Assembly (NCBI GenBank): GCA_036675265.1
Contig: JAKFFJ010000055.1
Location: 1-36,528, forward strand
Source of the DNA: CAMPJU01 sp036675265
Lineage (GTDB): Bacteria; Pseudomonadota; Gammaproteobacteria; Xanthomonadales; Xanthomonadaceae
Length of the DNA stretch: 36,528 nucleotides
Direction of reading: 5' to 3'
The notes beneath the pieces were generated by a model. That model was not told where the DNA came from. It did not search any database and was given only the letters and a program-made list of their open reading frames with translations. The stretch's first letter is position 1. Each line of letters starts with the position of its first letter. A program made the translations under genes and the position numbers. Positions 1 through 8,451 of the stretch are shown in pieces.

Positions 1-1
1 C

Positions 2-1309
2 GGGGGCGGCCTGGGCAAGTTCGCCGAGCTGCGGCAGCGCCTGCTGTTCGTGGTCGGCGCGCTGGTCGTCTACCGCATCGGCTGCTACATCCCGGTGCCG
101 GGCGTCGACCCGGAGGCGATGACGCGGCTGATCGGCGACCAGGGCGGCATCGTGGACATGTTCAACATGTTCTCCGGCGGCGCGCTGGAGCGCTTCAGCC
201 TGTTCGCGCTGAACGTGATCCCGTACATCTCCGCGTCGATCATCATGCAGCTCTGCGCGCAGATCTTCCCGACGCTCAAGGCGATGCAGAAGGAAGGCGA
301 ATCGGGCCGCAAGAAGATCACCCAGTACTCGCGCGTCGGCGCGGTCTTCCTGGCCATCTTCCAGGCCGCCGGCATCGCCGCGGCGCTGCAGGGGCAGGCG
401 GGCGTGGTCTACAACCCGGGCCCGGGCTTCATCATGACCGCGGTGATCGCGCTGACCGCCGGCACCACGTTCCTGATGTGGCTGGGCGAGCAGGTGACCG
501 AGCGCGGCATCGGCAACGGCGTCTCGCTGATCATCTTCGCGGGCATCGTGGCCGGCCTGCCGGGCGCGGTGCTGGGCACGCTGGAGCAGGCGCGCAACGG
601 CGACATGGCCTGGATCACGGTGTTCTTCATCCTGGCGATCGTCGCGGCGGTGACCTACTTCGTGGTGTTCGTCGAGCGCGGCCAGCGCCGGATCACGGTC
701 AACTACGCGCGGCGCCAGGGCGGCCGCAGCGCGTACATGAACCAGACCTCGTTCCTGCCGCTCAAGCTCAACATGTCCGGCGTCATCCCGGCGATCTTCG
801 CCTCGTCGATCATCATGTTCCCGGCCACCGCCTCGACCTGGTTCTCGCAGGCGGGGGAGGGCGGCTCGGCGACGCTGCTGCAACGCACCGCGCAGGCGCT
901 CTCGCCCGGCGCGCCGCTGTACATCATCCTGTTCGCGGCGCTGATCATCGGCTTCTCGTTCTTCTACACGGCGCTGGTCTTCAACTCCCAGGAGACCGCG
1001 GACAACCTGAAGAAGTCGGGCGCGCTGATCCCGGGCATCCGGCCGGGCCGCGCGACCGGCGAGTACATCGACGGCGTGCTGACCCGCCTCACGGCGGCCG
1101 GCGCGGCCTACATGGTCCTGGTCTGCATCCTGCCGATGTTCATGCAGACGGAACTGGGCACCTCCTTCTATTTCGGCGGCACCTCGCTGCTGATCGTGGT
1201 GGTCGTGGTGATGGACTTCATCGCCCAGATCCAGGCCCACCTGATGTCCCACCAGTACGAGAGCCTCCTGAAGAAGGCCAACCTCAAGGGTGGATCCCGG
1301 GGCCGCTGA
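2..1309 (+). CDS. secY: Protein translocase subunit SecY (5' end cut by window edge)
   Basis: Central channel subunit of the SecYEG translocon in the inner membrane, which threads unfolded preproteins across or into the membrane. The frame is open from base 2, so the true start lies left of the window; comparison with E. coli SecY suggests only about 15-20 N-terminal residues are missing. Visible hallmarks are the first membrane segment followed by IPVPGVD, the plug region with FNMFSGGALERFS, the NVIPYISASIIMQL segment, the GERGIGNG-type loop (here TERGIGNGVSLIIF), the cytosolic loop with RRITVNYARR, and the C-terminal GTSLLIVV membrane segment. About 435 residues are in view, near the usual 440. 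It normally ends the spc ribosomal protein operon. Identification is secure. Confidence 0.97.
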   Translation, partial: GGGLGKFAELRQRLLFVVGALVVYRIGCYIPVPGVDPEAMTRLIGDQGGIVDMFNMFSGGALERFSLFALNVIPYISASIIMQLCAQIFPTLKAMQKEGESGRKKITQYSRVGAVFLAIFQAAGIAAALQGQAGVVYNPGPGFIMTAVIALTAGTTFLMWLGEQVTERGIGNGVSLIIFAGIVAGLPGAVLGTLEQARNGDMAWITVFFILAIVAAVTYFVVFVERGQRRITVNYARRQGGRSAYMNQTSFLPLKLNMSGVIPAIFASSIIMFPATASTWFSQAGEGGSATLLQRTAQALSPGAPLYIILFAALIIGFSFFYTALVFNSQETADNLKKSGALIPGIRPGRATGEYIDGVLTRLTAAGAAYMVLVCILPMFMQTELGTSFYFGGTSLLIVVVVVMDFIAQIQAHLMSHQYESLLKKANLKGGSRGR

Positions 1310-1614
1310 GCCCCGGACCTGAACACCACGCCGCCTCCCGCTACAACGGGGAGGGGGCAAATGGGCGACTCGCACGGCGGTCTCGCGTGCGGGTGGTCCG
1401 GGCCAGCCCCGCGCCGGAGTAGCGCGGGCGCCGGGACGCCAGGATGGCGCCCCAGGCAGGCCCGGGACCGTCGCCGGAGCATGGGCACGCTCCCCATGCC
1501 GGGCACTGGACGCTTGCGTCCGGGGCTTCCTTGCAACCCGAGACCCTGTTAAAATTTCCGATTCACTCCGCCGGGTGCAATACCCCGGCCGCCAAACCAG
1601 TTGGAGATCGCCTC
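1310..1614 (+). other. Structured secY-rpsM intergenic region
   Basis: This 305-base gap has no credible gene; no rpmJ or infA reading frame is visible, although some gammaproteobacteria have rpmJ here. It holds several short inverted repeats: CCTCCC/GGGAGG at 1334-1354 (9-base loop), CGCACG/CGTGCG at 1371-1391, GCATGGG/CCCATGC at 1479-1499 (7-base loop), and the palindrome GGACGCTTGCGTCC at 1508-1521. None is followed by a clear T-run, so these are poor intrinsic terminators. A promoter-like box follows at 1547-1555, which suggests that the alpha operon can be transcribed separately from the spc operon. In E. coli the rpsM leader is the target of S4 feedback control; an equivalent fold here would have to lie around 1560-1625 but I cannot demonstrate it. 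Confidence 0.6.
1547..1555 (+). promoter_or_regulatory. Extended -10 box upstream of the alpha operon
   Basis: TGTTAAAAT reads as an extended -10 element (TGn plus TAAAAT). It is the most A/T-rich point in an otherwise very GC-rich gap. TTCCTT lies 17 bases upstream as a weak -35; TTGCAA at 1531-1536 is too close (13 bases). Start of transcription would be near 1562, giving a leader of roughly 50 bases to rpsM. A similar TGTTAACAT precedes the aminotransferase gene at 9111. Confidence 0.45.
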
Positions 1615-1971
1615 ATGGCGCGTATCGCCGGCGTCAACCTGCCTGCCCAGAAGCACGTCTGGGTGGGCTTGCAAAGCATCTACGGCATCGGCCGTACCCG
1701 TTCGAAGAAGGTCTGCGAGTCCGCCGGGGTCTCCCCGTCGACCAAGATCCGCGACCTGTCCGAGCCCGAAGTCGAGGCCCTGCGCGCCGAGATCGGCAAG
1801 TTCGTGATCGAGGGCGACCTCCGTCGCGAGGTCGGCATCGCGATCAAGCGCCTGATGGACCTGGGCTCGTACCGCGGCCTGCGCCATCGCCGTGGCCTCC
1901 CGCTGCGCGGCCAGCGCACCCGGACCAATGCACGCACCCGCAAGGGTCCGCGCAAGGCCATCAAGAAGTAA
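1615..1971 (+). CDS. rpsM: 30S ribosomal protein S13
   Basis: S13 sits in the head of the small ribosomal subunit, contacting the P-site tRNA and 50S proteins. The 118-residue product begins MARIAGVNLP, has the helix-hairpin-like IYGIGRTRSKKVCESAG stretch near residues 22-38, and ends in the basic tail RGLRHRRGLPLRGQRTRTNARTRKGPRKAIKK-type sequence typical of S13 (given here only as family match). GGAG lies ten bases before ATG. An upstream in-frame ATG at 1444 exists but adds an unrelated 57-residue extension, so the start at 1615 is preferred. It is the first gene of the alpha operon; rpsK follows after nine bases. Confidence 0.98.
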   Translation: MARIAGVNLPAQKHVWVGLQSIYGIGRTRSKKVCESAGVSPSTKIRDLSEPEVEALRAEIGKFVIEGDLRREVGIAIKRLMDLGSYRGLRHRRGLPLRGQRTRTNARTRKGPRKAIKK

Positions 1972-1980
1972 GGAACAGAC

Positions 1981-2373
1981 ATGGCCAAGCCCAACGCTGC
2001 AAAGCCGAAGAAGAAGATCAAGCGCGTCGTCACCGACGGCATCGCGCATGTCCACGCTTCGTTCAACAACACCATCATCACGATCACCGACCGCCAGGGC
2101 AACGCGCTGTCGTGGGCGACGTCGGGCGGTGCGGGTTTCCGCGGCTCGCGCAAGTCCACGCCGTTCGCCGCCCAGGTCGCCGCCGAGAAGGCCGGCAAGG
2201 CCGCGCTCGACTACGGCGTCAAGTCGCTGGAAGTGCGCATCAAGGGCCCGGGTCCGGGCCGCGAGTCAGCCGTTCGTTCGTTGAACAACGTCGGCTACAA
2301 GATCCTCAACATCATCGACGTGACGCCCATCCCGCACAACGGATGCCGCCCGCCGAAGAAGCGTCGCGTCTAA
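1981..2373 (+). CDS. rpsK: 30S ribosomal protein S11
   Basis: S11 lies on the platform of the small subunit near the mRNA exit and the 3' end of 16S rRNA. The 130-residue product has a basic N-terminus (KPKKKIKRVV), the family core HVHASFNNTIITITDRQGN, the SGGAGFRGSRKSTPFAAQ segment, and the C-terminal DVTPIPHNGCRPPKKRRV typical of S11. AGGAACAG precedes the ATG. It sits nine bases after rpsM and fifteen before rpsD, so all are expected on one message. Confidence 0.98.
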   Translation: MAKPNAAKPKKKIKRVVTDGIAHVHASFNNTIITITDRQGNALSWATSGGAGFRGSRKSTPFAAQVAAEKAGKAALDYGVKSLEVRIKGPGPGRESAVRSLNNVGYKILNIIDVTPIPHNGCRPPKKRRV

Positions 2374-2388
2374 GGGAGCTGACGAACA

Positions 2389-3018
2389 ATGGCTCGTTAC
2401 ATCGGTCCCACCTGCAAGCTCGCCCGCCGCGAAGGCCATGACCTCGGCCTGAAGTCGCCGGCGCGCGCGCTCGATTCCAAGTGCAAGCTCGAGCAGAAGC
2501 CCGGGCAGCACGGTCCCACTGCGCGCCGCGGCAAGCTGTCCGACTACGCCACCCAGCTTCGCGAGAAGCAGAAGGTCAAGCGCATCTACGGCCTGCTCGA
2601 GCGCCAGTTCCGCAATTACTACAAGAAGGCCTCGACCAAGAAGGGCAACACGGGCGAGAACCTGCTGCAGCTCCTCGAGACCCGCCTGGACAACGTCGTC
2701 TACCGCATGGGCTTCGCGGTCACCCGGCCGGCCGCGCGCCAGCTGGTGTCCCACCGCGGCGTCACGGTCAACGGCAAGCCGGTCAACCTCCCGTCGTACC
2801 AGGTCAAGGCCGGCGACGCGATCGCCCTGGCCGAGCGCGCCCAGAAGCAGCTCCGCGTCCAGGAGTCGCTCACCGTCGCGCAGCAGATGGACCTGTCGCC
2901 TGCGTGGATCGAGGTCGACGCGAAGAAGTTCGCCGGCGTGTTCAAGGCGGTCCCGGACCGTGCCGACCTGCCTTCGGACATCAACGAAGCGCTGATCGTC
3001 GAGCTGTACTCGAAGTAA
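2389..3018 (+). CDS. rpsD: 30S ribosomal protein S4
   Basis: S4 is a primary 16S rRNA-binding protein that starts assembly of the 30S body; in E. coli it also represses translation of the alpha operon by binding the rpsM leader. The 209-residue product (E. coli 206) starts MARYIGPTCKLARREG and contains the S4 RNA-binding domain at about residues 98-160, with RLDNVVYRMGFA, SHRGVTVNGKPVNLPSYQV and the aromatic LSPAWIEVD near the end. The four-cysteine zinc motif seen in some S4 homologues is absent: only C9 and C27-type residues are seen, so this is the zinc-free C- form. AGGGAGCTGACGAACA precedes ATG. Confidence 0.98.
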   Translation: MARYIGPTCKLARREGHDLGLKSPARALDSKCKLEQKPGQHGPTARRGKLSDYATQLREKQKVKRIYGLLERQFRNYYKKASTKKGNTGENLLQLLETRLDNVVYRMGFAVTRPAARQLVSHRGVTVNGKPVNLPSYQVKAGDAIALAERAQKQLRVQESLTVAQQMDLSPAWIEVDAKKFAGVFKAVPDRADLPSDINEALIVELYSK

Positions 3019-3072
3019 TCCATTGTTGCCGGGCGCGCGGCGAGAGCCGCGGGCCCACAGGAGACCCCCAGA

Positions 3073-4071
3073 ATGACGGTTACCGCCAACCAGGTGCTGC
3101 GTCCCCGCGGCCCCCAGATCGAACGCCTTACCGGCAACCGCGCCAAGGTCGTGATCGAGCCGCTCGAGCGCGGCTATGGCCACACCCTCGGCAACGCGCT
3201 GCGCCGCGTGCTGCTGTCCTCGATCCCGGGCTTCGCGATCACCGAGGTCGAGATCGACGGCGTGCTGCATGAATACAGCACGATCGAGGGCCTGCAGGAA
3301 GACGTGCTCGAAGTCCTGCTGAACCTCAAGGACGTCGCCATCCGCATGGGCACCGGCGAGGCCTCGTCGCTCGTCCTGTCCAAGCAGGGCCCGGGCGTCG
3401 TCACCGCCGGCGACATCCGCACCGACCACAACGTCGAGATCCTCAACCCCGACCACGTGATCTGCCACCTGACCAAGGACACGGCGATCAACATGCGGCT
3501 GAAGATCGAGCGCGGCTTCGGCTACCAGCCGGCCGCCGCGCGCCGCCAGCCGGACGAGGAGACCCGTACCATCGGTCGCCTGATGCTGGACGCGTCGTTC
3601 TCGCCGGTCCGCCGCGTCGCCTACGCGGTCGAGGCCGCGCGCGTCGAGCAGCGCACCGACCTGGACAAGCTGGTCCTGGACATCGAGACCAACGGCACGA
3701 TCGACGCCGAGGAAGCCGTGCGCACCGCCGCCGACATCCTGAGCGACCAGCTGTCGGTGTTCGGCGACTTCACGCACCGTGACCGCGGCGCCGCCAAGCC
3801 GGCCGCCACCGGCGTCGACCCGGTGCTGCTGCGCCCGATCGACGACCTGGAGCTGACCGTGCGTTCGGCCAACTGCCTCAAGGCCGAGAGCATCTACTAC
3901 ATCGGCGACCTGATCCAGAAGACCGAGGTGGAGCTGCTCAAGACGCCGAACCTGGGCAAGAAGTCGCTCACCGAGATCAAGGAAGTCCTCGCCCAGCGCG
4001 GCCTTTCCCTTGGCATGAAGCTTGAAAACTGGCCGCCCGCGGGCGTCGCCTCGCACGGCATGATGGGCTAG
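3073..4071 (+). CDS. rpoA: RNA polymerase alpha subunit
   Basis: Alpha dimerises to scaffold beta and beta' and contacts upstream promoter DNA and activators. The 332-residue product has the N-terminal assembly domain (about 1-235, with LERGYGHTLGNALRRVLLSS) joined by a linker to the C-terminal domain (about 250-320). In that domain LTVRSANCLKAE places the arginine equivalent to E. coli R265 at residue 264, and NLGKKSLTEIKEVL forms the second DNA-facing helix. AGGAG is nine bases before ATG. It follows rpsD after 54 bases, and rplQ follows after 13. Confidence 0.98.
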   Translation: MTVTANQVLRPRGPQIERLTGNRAKVVIEPLERGYGHTLGNALRRVLLSSIPGFAITEVEIDGVLHEYSTIEGLQEDVLEVLLNLKDVAIRMGTGEASSLVLSKQGPGVVTAGDIRTDHNVEILNPDHVICHLTKDTAINMRLKIERGFGYQPAAARRQPDEETRTIGRLMLDASFSPVRRVAYAVEAARVEQRTDLDKLVLDIETNGTIDAEEAVRTAADILSDQLSVFGDFTHRDRGAAKPAATGVDPVLLRPIDDLELTVRSANCLKAESIYYIGDLIQKTEVELLKTPNLGKKSLTEIKEVLAQRGLSLGMKLENWPPAGVASHGMMG

Positions 4072-4084
4072 AGGAACAACGACA

Positions 4085-4465
4085 ATGCGCCACCAGAAAT
4101 CCGGACGTAAGTTCAGCCGCACCAGCGCGCACCGCCAGGCGATGTTCAGCAACATGGCCGCGTCCCTGTTCAAGCACGAGCTGATCCGCACCACGCTGCC
4201 CAAGGCCAAGGAGCTGCGCCGCGTCGCGGAGCCGCTGATCACCATGTCCAAGGCCGACGGCGTCGCCAACCGCCGCCTTGCCTTCTCGCGCCTGCGCGAC
4301 AAGGAAGCGGTGGGCAAGCTGTTCGTGGAGCTGGGCCCGCGCTACCGCGCGCGCCCGGGCGGCTACGTGCGCATCCTCAAGTGCGGGTTCCGCGCCGGCG
4401 ACAACGCGCCGATGGCCTACGTCGAGCTGGTCGACCGGCCGGACGCCGAGGCCGCCGCCGAGTAA
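4085..4465 (+). CDS. rplQ: 50S ribosomal protein L17
   Basis: L17 lies at the peptide exit side of the large subunit. The 126-residue product starts MRHQKSGRKFSRTSAHR, continues with NMAASLFKHELIRTTLPKAK and ends with the GGYVRILKCGFRAGDNAPMAYVEL core that defines the family, followed by a short acidic tail. GAGGAACAACGACA precedes the ATG. It is the last gene of the alpha operon; a strong terminator begins 24 bases after the stop. Confidence 0.98.
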   Translation: MRHQKSGRKFSRTSAHRQAMFSNMAASLFKHELIRTTLPKAKELRRVAEPLITMSKADGVANRRLAFSRLRDKEAVGKLFVELGPRYRARPGGYVRILKCGFRAGDNAPMAYVELVDRPDAEAAAE

Positions 4466-4488
4466 GCGGACGCGACGGCAATGCCACG

Positions 4489-4520
4489 AAGGCCCCGGCG
4501 GAGACGCCGGGGCCTTTCTC
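4489..4520 (+). terminator. Intrinsic terminator of the alpha operon
   Basis: AAGGCCCCGGCG and CGCCGGGGCCTT form a perfect 12-base-pair stem around a GAGA tetraloop (4501-4504), followed by TTTCTC. This is a textbook rho-independent terminator right after rplQ. The T-run merges into the upstream region of dsbB. Confidence 0.92.
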
Positions 4521-4539
4521 TTGCGCGACCCGTTCCGGC

Positions 4540-4545
4540 GATAAT
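4540..4545 (+). promoter_or_regulatory. -10-like box six bases before dsbB ATG
   Basis: GATAAT ends six bases before the dsbB start codon. With the usual 6-7 bases between a -10 box and the transcription start, the message would begin on or next to the A of ATG and have no leader. No Shine-Dalgarno sequence precedes the ATG, which fits. No good -35 is seen at 16-18 bases (TTGCGC at 4521 is 13 bases away). Confidence 0.4.
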
Positions 4546-4551
4546 GCAGCG

Positions 4552-5058
4552 ATGGATGCCAATCCCCTTCGCTGGTCCTTCCGCGCACGGTGCCTCGCCG
4601 GCTTCGCGGCTTGCGCCGCGCTCATCGCCTTCGCGCTCTACGGCCAGTTCCAGCTCGGCCTGCTGCCTTGCCCGTTGTGCATCTTCCAGCGCGTCGCGTT
4701 CGCGGTGCTGGGCCTCGTGTTCCTGGCCGCCGGGCTGCACGCGCCGGCCGGCGCCGGTGCGCGCCGTGCCTGGGGCGTGCTCGCGTTGGTGGCCGCCGCG
4801 GTCGGCGCCGCCATCGCCGCCAGGCACGTCTGGCTGCAGCACCTGCCACCCGACCAGGTGCCCGCCTGTGGCCCGGGCCTGGACTGGATGATGCAGACGA
4901 TGCCGGTGGCCGGGGTGTTGCGCGAGGTGTTCACCGGCTCGGGCGAGTGCGCCAACGTCGACTGGATGTTCCTGGGTCTGTCGATGCCGGCATGGAGCCT
5001 GGCGTGGTTCATGCTGCTCGGCGCGTGGGCCGCGTTCGCCGCGACCAGGCGGCGCTGA
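4552..5058 (+). CDS. dsbB: Disulfide bond formation protein DsbB
   Basis: DsbB is an inner-membrane quinone reductase that reoxidises periplasmic DsbA, so that DsbA can introduce disulfides into exported proteins. The 168-residue product has four predicted membrane helices. It has the first redox pair C40-P-L-C43 in LPCPLC after the first periplasmic loop begins, and the second pair C106 and C133 in the long second loop, in the positions expected of E. coli DsbB (C41/C44, C104/C130). The frame is open further upstream, but the ATG at 4552 gives the standard N-terminus with a short cytosolic tail and starts just after the alpha operon terminator. The stop overlaps the ATG of the next gene by one base, so the two are probably co-transcribed although unrelated in function. 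Confidence 0.93.
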   Translation: MDANPLRWSFRARCLAGFAACAALIAFALYGQFQLGLLPCPLCIFQRVAFAVLGLVFLAAGLHAPAGAGARRAWGVLALVAAAVGAAIAARHVWLQHLPPDQVPACGPGLDWMMQTMPVAGVLREVFTGSGECANVDWMFLGLSMPAWSLAWFMLLGAWAAFAATRRR

Positions 5059-6422
5059 TGCAAGCCGTCGATTCGCCCGAAGGCTGGGCCCCGGACAGCT
5101 GGCGCGCGCGCCCGGCCAGCCAGCAGCCGGCCTATCCGGATGCGGGCGCGCTGGCGACCGCGCTGGTGGAACTGCACGCGCTGCCGCCGCTGGTGACCTC
5201 GTGGGAAATCCTCGCGCTCAAGCGCCAGCTCGCCGAAGCGCAGGCGGGGAAGCGCTTCCTGCTGCAGGGCGGCGATTGCGCGGAGAGCTTCGCCGACTGC
5301 ACGCCGGAGGTGATCTCCAACCGGCTCAAGGTGCTGCTGCAGATGAGCCTGGTGCTGGTGCACGGCATGCGCCTGCCGGTGGTGCGCGTGGGCCGGTTCG
5401 CGGGCCAGTACGCCAAGCCGCGTTCGGCCGACACCGAGACGCGCGACGGCGTCACCTTGCCCTGCTATCGCGGCGACATCGTCAACGCTCCGGAATTCAC
5501 CCCGGCGGCGCGTGCGCCGGACCCGCGCCGGATGATCAAGGCACACGCGCGCTCGGCCATGACGATGAATTTCGTCCGCTCGCTGATCGACGGCGGGTTC
5601 GCCGACCTGCACCATCCCGAGTACTGGGACCTGGGCTGGGTCCGCCACTCGCCGCTCGCCGACGAATACCACCGCATGGTCGAAGGCATCGGCGACGCGG
5701 TGCGCTTCATGGAAACGCTCTCCGGCGCCGAGGTGCACAACCTCGAGCGGGTCGACTTCTACACGTCGCACGAGGCGCTGCTGCTTCCGTACGAGGAGGC
5801 GCACACGCGCCGGGTGCCGCGGCAACCGGGCTGGTTCAACCTCGGCGTGCACCTGCCGTGGATCGGCATGCGCACTGCGGCGCTGGACGGTGCGCACGTC
5901 GAGTACTTCCGGGGCATCCGCAACCCGGTGGCGGTCAAGGTCGGACCGTCCATGGGCGTGGACCCGTTGCTGCGCCTGGTGGACATCCTCAACCCGGACG
6001 ACGAACCCGGCCGCCTGACGCTCGTGCATCGCATGGGGGCGGGCGAGGTGGCGCGTTCGCTGCCGCCGCTGCTCGACGCGATCCGGCGCGACGGCCGCAA
6101 CGTGCTGTGGGTGTGCGACCCGATGCACGGCAACACGGAGTCGACCGCGAACGGCTACAAGACCCGCCGCTTCACGAACATCCGCAGCGAACTCGAGCAG
6201 AGCTTCGACCTGCACGCCGCGGCCGGCACGCGCCTGGGCGGCGTGCACCTGGAGCTCACCGGCGAGGACGTCACCGAATGCCTCGGCGGCGCGCGCGAAC
6301 TGACCGAGCACGATCTCTCCCGCGCCTACCGCTCGACGGTCGATCCGCGCCTCAACTACGAACAGGCCCTCGAGACCGCGATGCTCGTCGTGCGCAAGCA
6401 GGCGCAGATCGCCGCCCGTTAG
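5058..6422 (+). CDS. Class II 3-deoxy-7-phosphoheptulonate (DAHP) synthase
   Basis: Joins phosphoenolpyruvate and erythrose 4-phosphate to DAHP, the first step of the shikimate pathway to aromatic amino acids. The 454-residue protein matches the class II (plant/actinobacterial-type, AroA-II) family, not the E. coli AroFGH class I. Visible signatures are LLQGGDCAESF with the metal-binding cysteine at residue 74, RVGRFAGQYAKPRS, VKVGPSMG, VCDPMHGNT with metal-binding histidine at residue 357, and HLELTGEDVTECLGG near the C-terminus. ATG overlaps the dsbB stop as TGATG. The protein is compact and lacks an obvious regulatory extension. Class II enzymes are also used in some secondary metabolite clusters, but nothing here points to one, so the housekeeping role is preferred. 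A REP-like palindrome follows. Confidence 0.93.
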   Translation: MQAVDSPEGWAPDSWRARPASQQPAYPDAGALATALVELHALPPLVTSWEILALKRQLAEAQAGKRFLLQGGDCAESFADCTPEVISNRLKVLLQMSLVLVHGMRLPVVRVGRFAGQYAKPRSADTETRDGVTLPCYRGDIVNAPEFTPAARAPDPRRMIKAHARSAMTMNFVRSLIDGGFADLHHPEYWDLGWVRHSPLADEYHRMVEGIGDAVRFMETLSGAEVHNLERVDFYTSHEALLLPYEEAHTRRVPRQPGWFNLGVHLPWIGMRTAALDGAHVEYFRGIRNPVAVKVGPSMGVDPLLRLVDILNPDDEPGRLTLVHRMGAGEVARSLPPLLDAIRRDGRNVLWVCDPMHGNTESTANGYKTRRFTNIRSELEQSFDLHAAAGTRLGGVHLELTGEDVTECLGGARELTEHDLSRAYRSTVDPRLNYEQALETAMLVVRKQAQIAAR

Positions 6423-6513
6423 TCGCGAGGGCGCGGCCGTGGTGCCGTGCCGGGACAAACCACTCCCACGCACGACGGTGGCCCAAGCTGACACTTCTAT
6501 GCGCGCCGGCTCT

Positions 6514-6550
6514 TGGCGAAAAAAGCTTCGCCGCCGTGGCGGCTCCCACC
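6514..6550. repeat. REP-type palindrome between convergent genes
   Basis: Read on the minus strand this is GTGGGAGCCGCCACGGCGGC followed by GAAGCTTTTTTCGCC. It is one arm of the REP family seen again at 27425, 35028 and 35816 (consensus GTRGGAGCCGSCAYGSCGGC then GAA). GCCGCC/GGCGGC forms one stem; GGCGAA/TTCGCC forms a second, overlapping one. On the minus strand the GC-rich stem is followed by GAAGC and six T, so it can double as a terminator for typA. It sits between the class II DAHP synthase (plus) and typA (minus). Confidence 0.75.
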
Positions 6551-6576
6551 TGGGGGCGAAGGTCGGCGACAGGGGA

Positions 6577-8451
6577 TCAGGCGGCGCGGGAGGCGCGCTT
6601 GCGGTCGATCTCGGTGCGGTGCTTCTTGCGCAGGCGGATCGCCTTCGGCGTGACCTCGACCAGCTCGTCGTCGTCGATGAACTCCAGCGCCTGCTCGAGC
6701 GAGAACCTGATCGGCGGGATCAGCCCCTCGTCCTGGTCCTTGCCCGCGGCGCGGAAGTTGGTGAGCTGCTTGCCGCGCAACGCATTGACCGTCAAGTCGT
6801 TGTCCTTGGCGTTGATGCCGATCACCTGGCCCTCGTAGATCTCCTCGCCCGGCTCGATGAACAGCCGGCCGCGCTCCTGCATCGCGATCTGCGCGTAGGC
6901 GGGGGAGGGACCGGTGCCGTTGGAGATCAGCACGCCGTTCTGGCGCTGGCCGATCTCGCCCTCGGCCTTCGGGCCGTAGTGGTCGAACACGTGGAACAGC
7001 AGGCCGGTGCCGGCCGTCAGCGTGCGGAACTCGGTCTGGAAGCCGATCAGCCCGCGCGCGGGGATGATGTAGTCCAGGCGCACGCGGCCCTTGCCGTCCG
7101 GCTCCATGTTCTGCAGCAGCGCCCTGCGCTCGCCCAGCCGGCCCATGACGCCGCCCTGGAACTGCTCCTCCATGTCGACCACCAGGCTCTCGTACGGCTC
7201 CTGCATGACGCCGTCGATCTGCTTGATGATCACCTCGGGACGCGACACCGCCAGCTCGTAGCCCTCGCGGCGCATGGTCTCGATCAGGATCGACAGGTGC
7301 AGCTCGCCGCGGCCGGAGACCTTGAACTTGTCCGCGTCGGACGTGTCCTCGACCTTCAGCGCCACGTTGTGCTGCGTCTCGCGCAGGAGGCGGTCACGCA
7401 GCTGGCGCGAGGTCAGGAACTTGCCGCCGCTGCGGTCCTTGACCCCTGCGAACGGCGAGTCGTTGACCTGGAAGGTCATCGAGATGGTGGGCTCGTCGAC
7501 GGCGAGCACCGGCAGCTGCTCGACGGCCGCCGGGTCGCACAGCGTGTCGGAGATGCCCACGCCCTCGATGCCGCTGAACGCGATGATGTCGCCGGCGCTG
7601 GCCTCGGGTACCTCGACGCGCTCCAGGCCCATGAAGCCGAGCACCTGCAGCACCTTCGCGTTGCGGCGCGTGCCGTCGGCGGCGACCACGGTCACCTGCT
7701 GGTTGGTGCGCACCGTGCCGCGCTGGATCCGGCCGACGCCGATGACGCCGACGTAGTTGTTGTAGTCCAGCGACGTGACGCGCATCTGGAAGGGGCCGTC
7801 CGGGTCGACCGGCGGCGGCGCCACGTGCTGGCAGATCGCCTCGAACAACGGGGTCATGTCGCCGTCGCGCACCGTGTCCTCGAGGCCGGCGTAGCCCTGC
7901 AGGCCGGACGCGTACACGGTGTGGAAGTCGAGCTGGTCGTCGTTGGCGCCCAGGCGGTCGAACAGGTCGAAGGTCTGGTCCAGCACCCAGCTCGGGCGCG
8001 CGCCGGGACGGTCCACCTTGTTCACCACCACGATCGGCTTGAAGCCCATCGCGAAGGCCTTCTGGGTGACGAAGCGCGTCTGCGGCATCGGGCCGTCCAT
8101 CGCGTCCACGAGCACCAGCACCGAGTCGACCATCGACAGCACGCGCTCGACCTCGCCACCGAAGTCGGCGTGTCCAGGGGTGTCGACGATGTTGATGCGC
8201 CACACCTGGCCGTCCTTGTCGGTCCAGCGGATCGCGGTGTTCTTGGAGAGGATGGTGATGCCGCGTTCCTTCTCCAGGTCGTTGCTGTCCATGACGCGGT
8301 CCGGCACGGCGGCGCGTTCGTTCAGCGTCCCCGACTGCTTGAGCAGCTGGTCGACCAGGGTGGTCTTGCCATGGTCGACGTGGGCGACGATGGCGATGTT
8401 GCGGAGGCGTTCGACGGAGGCAGCGGGATTGGCAGAGGCGGAAGCGGACAT
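6577..8451 (-). CDS. typA: Translational GTPase TypA/BipA
   Basis: TypA (BipA) is a ribosome-binding GTPase related to EF-G and LepA. It helps 50S assembly and growth under cold or other stress. The 624-residue product has the G1 loop AHVDHGKTT at residues 23-31, an IRW-type switch I, the G3 motif DTPGHADFGGEVERVL, and G4 NKVDRPGARP. EF-G-like beta-barrel and alpha/beta domains follow, with SGRGELHLSILIETMRREGYE and the BipA-specific C-terminal domain ending in a lysine/arginine-rich tail. The first twelve residues (Ser/Ala-rich) are longer than in E. coli; no shorter in-frame ATG exists. No Shine-Dalgarno sequence is evident. It is transcribed away from the cyclophilin gene. Confidence 0.97.
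   Translation of the reverse strand: MSASASANPAASVERLRNIAIVAHVDHGKTTLVDQLLKQSGTLNERAAVPDRVMDSNDLEKERGITILSKNTAIRWTDKDGQVWRINIVDTPGHADFGGEVERVLSMVDSVLVLVDAMDGPMPQTRFVTQKAFAMGFKPIVVVNKVDRPGARPSWVLDQTFDLFDRLGANDDQLDFHTVYASGLQGYAGLEDTVRDGDMTPLFEAICQHVAPPPVDPDGPFQMRVTSLDYNNYVGVIGVGRIQRGTVRTNQQVTVVAADGTRRNAKVLQVLGFMGLERVEVPEASAGDIIAFSGIEGVGISDTLCDPAAVEQLPVLAVDEPTISMTFQVNDSPFAGVKDRSGGKFLTSRQLRDRLLRETQHNVALKVEDTSDADKFKVSGRGELHLSILIETMRREGYELAVSRPEVIIKQIDGVMQEPYESLVVDMEEQFQGGVMGRLGERRALLQNMEPDGKGRVRLDYIIPARGLIGFQTEFRTLTAGTGLLFHVFDHYGPKAEGEIGQRQNGVLISNGTGPSPAYAQIAMQERGRLFIEPGEEIYEGQVIGINAKDNDLTVNALRGKQLTNFRAAGKDQDEGLIPPIRFSLEQALEFIDDDELVEVTPKAIRLRKKHRTEIDRKRASRAA

Noticed and set aside
1334..1354. Intrinsic terminator after secY
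   Set aside because: The stem is only six pairs and is followed by GGGGCAAAT, with no T-run.
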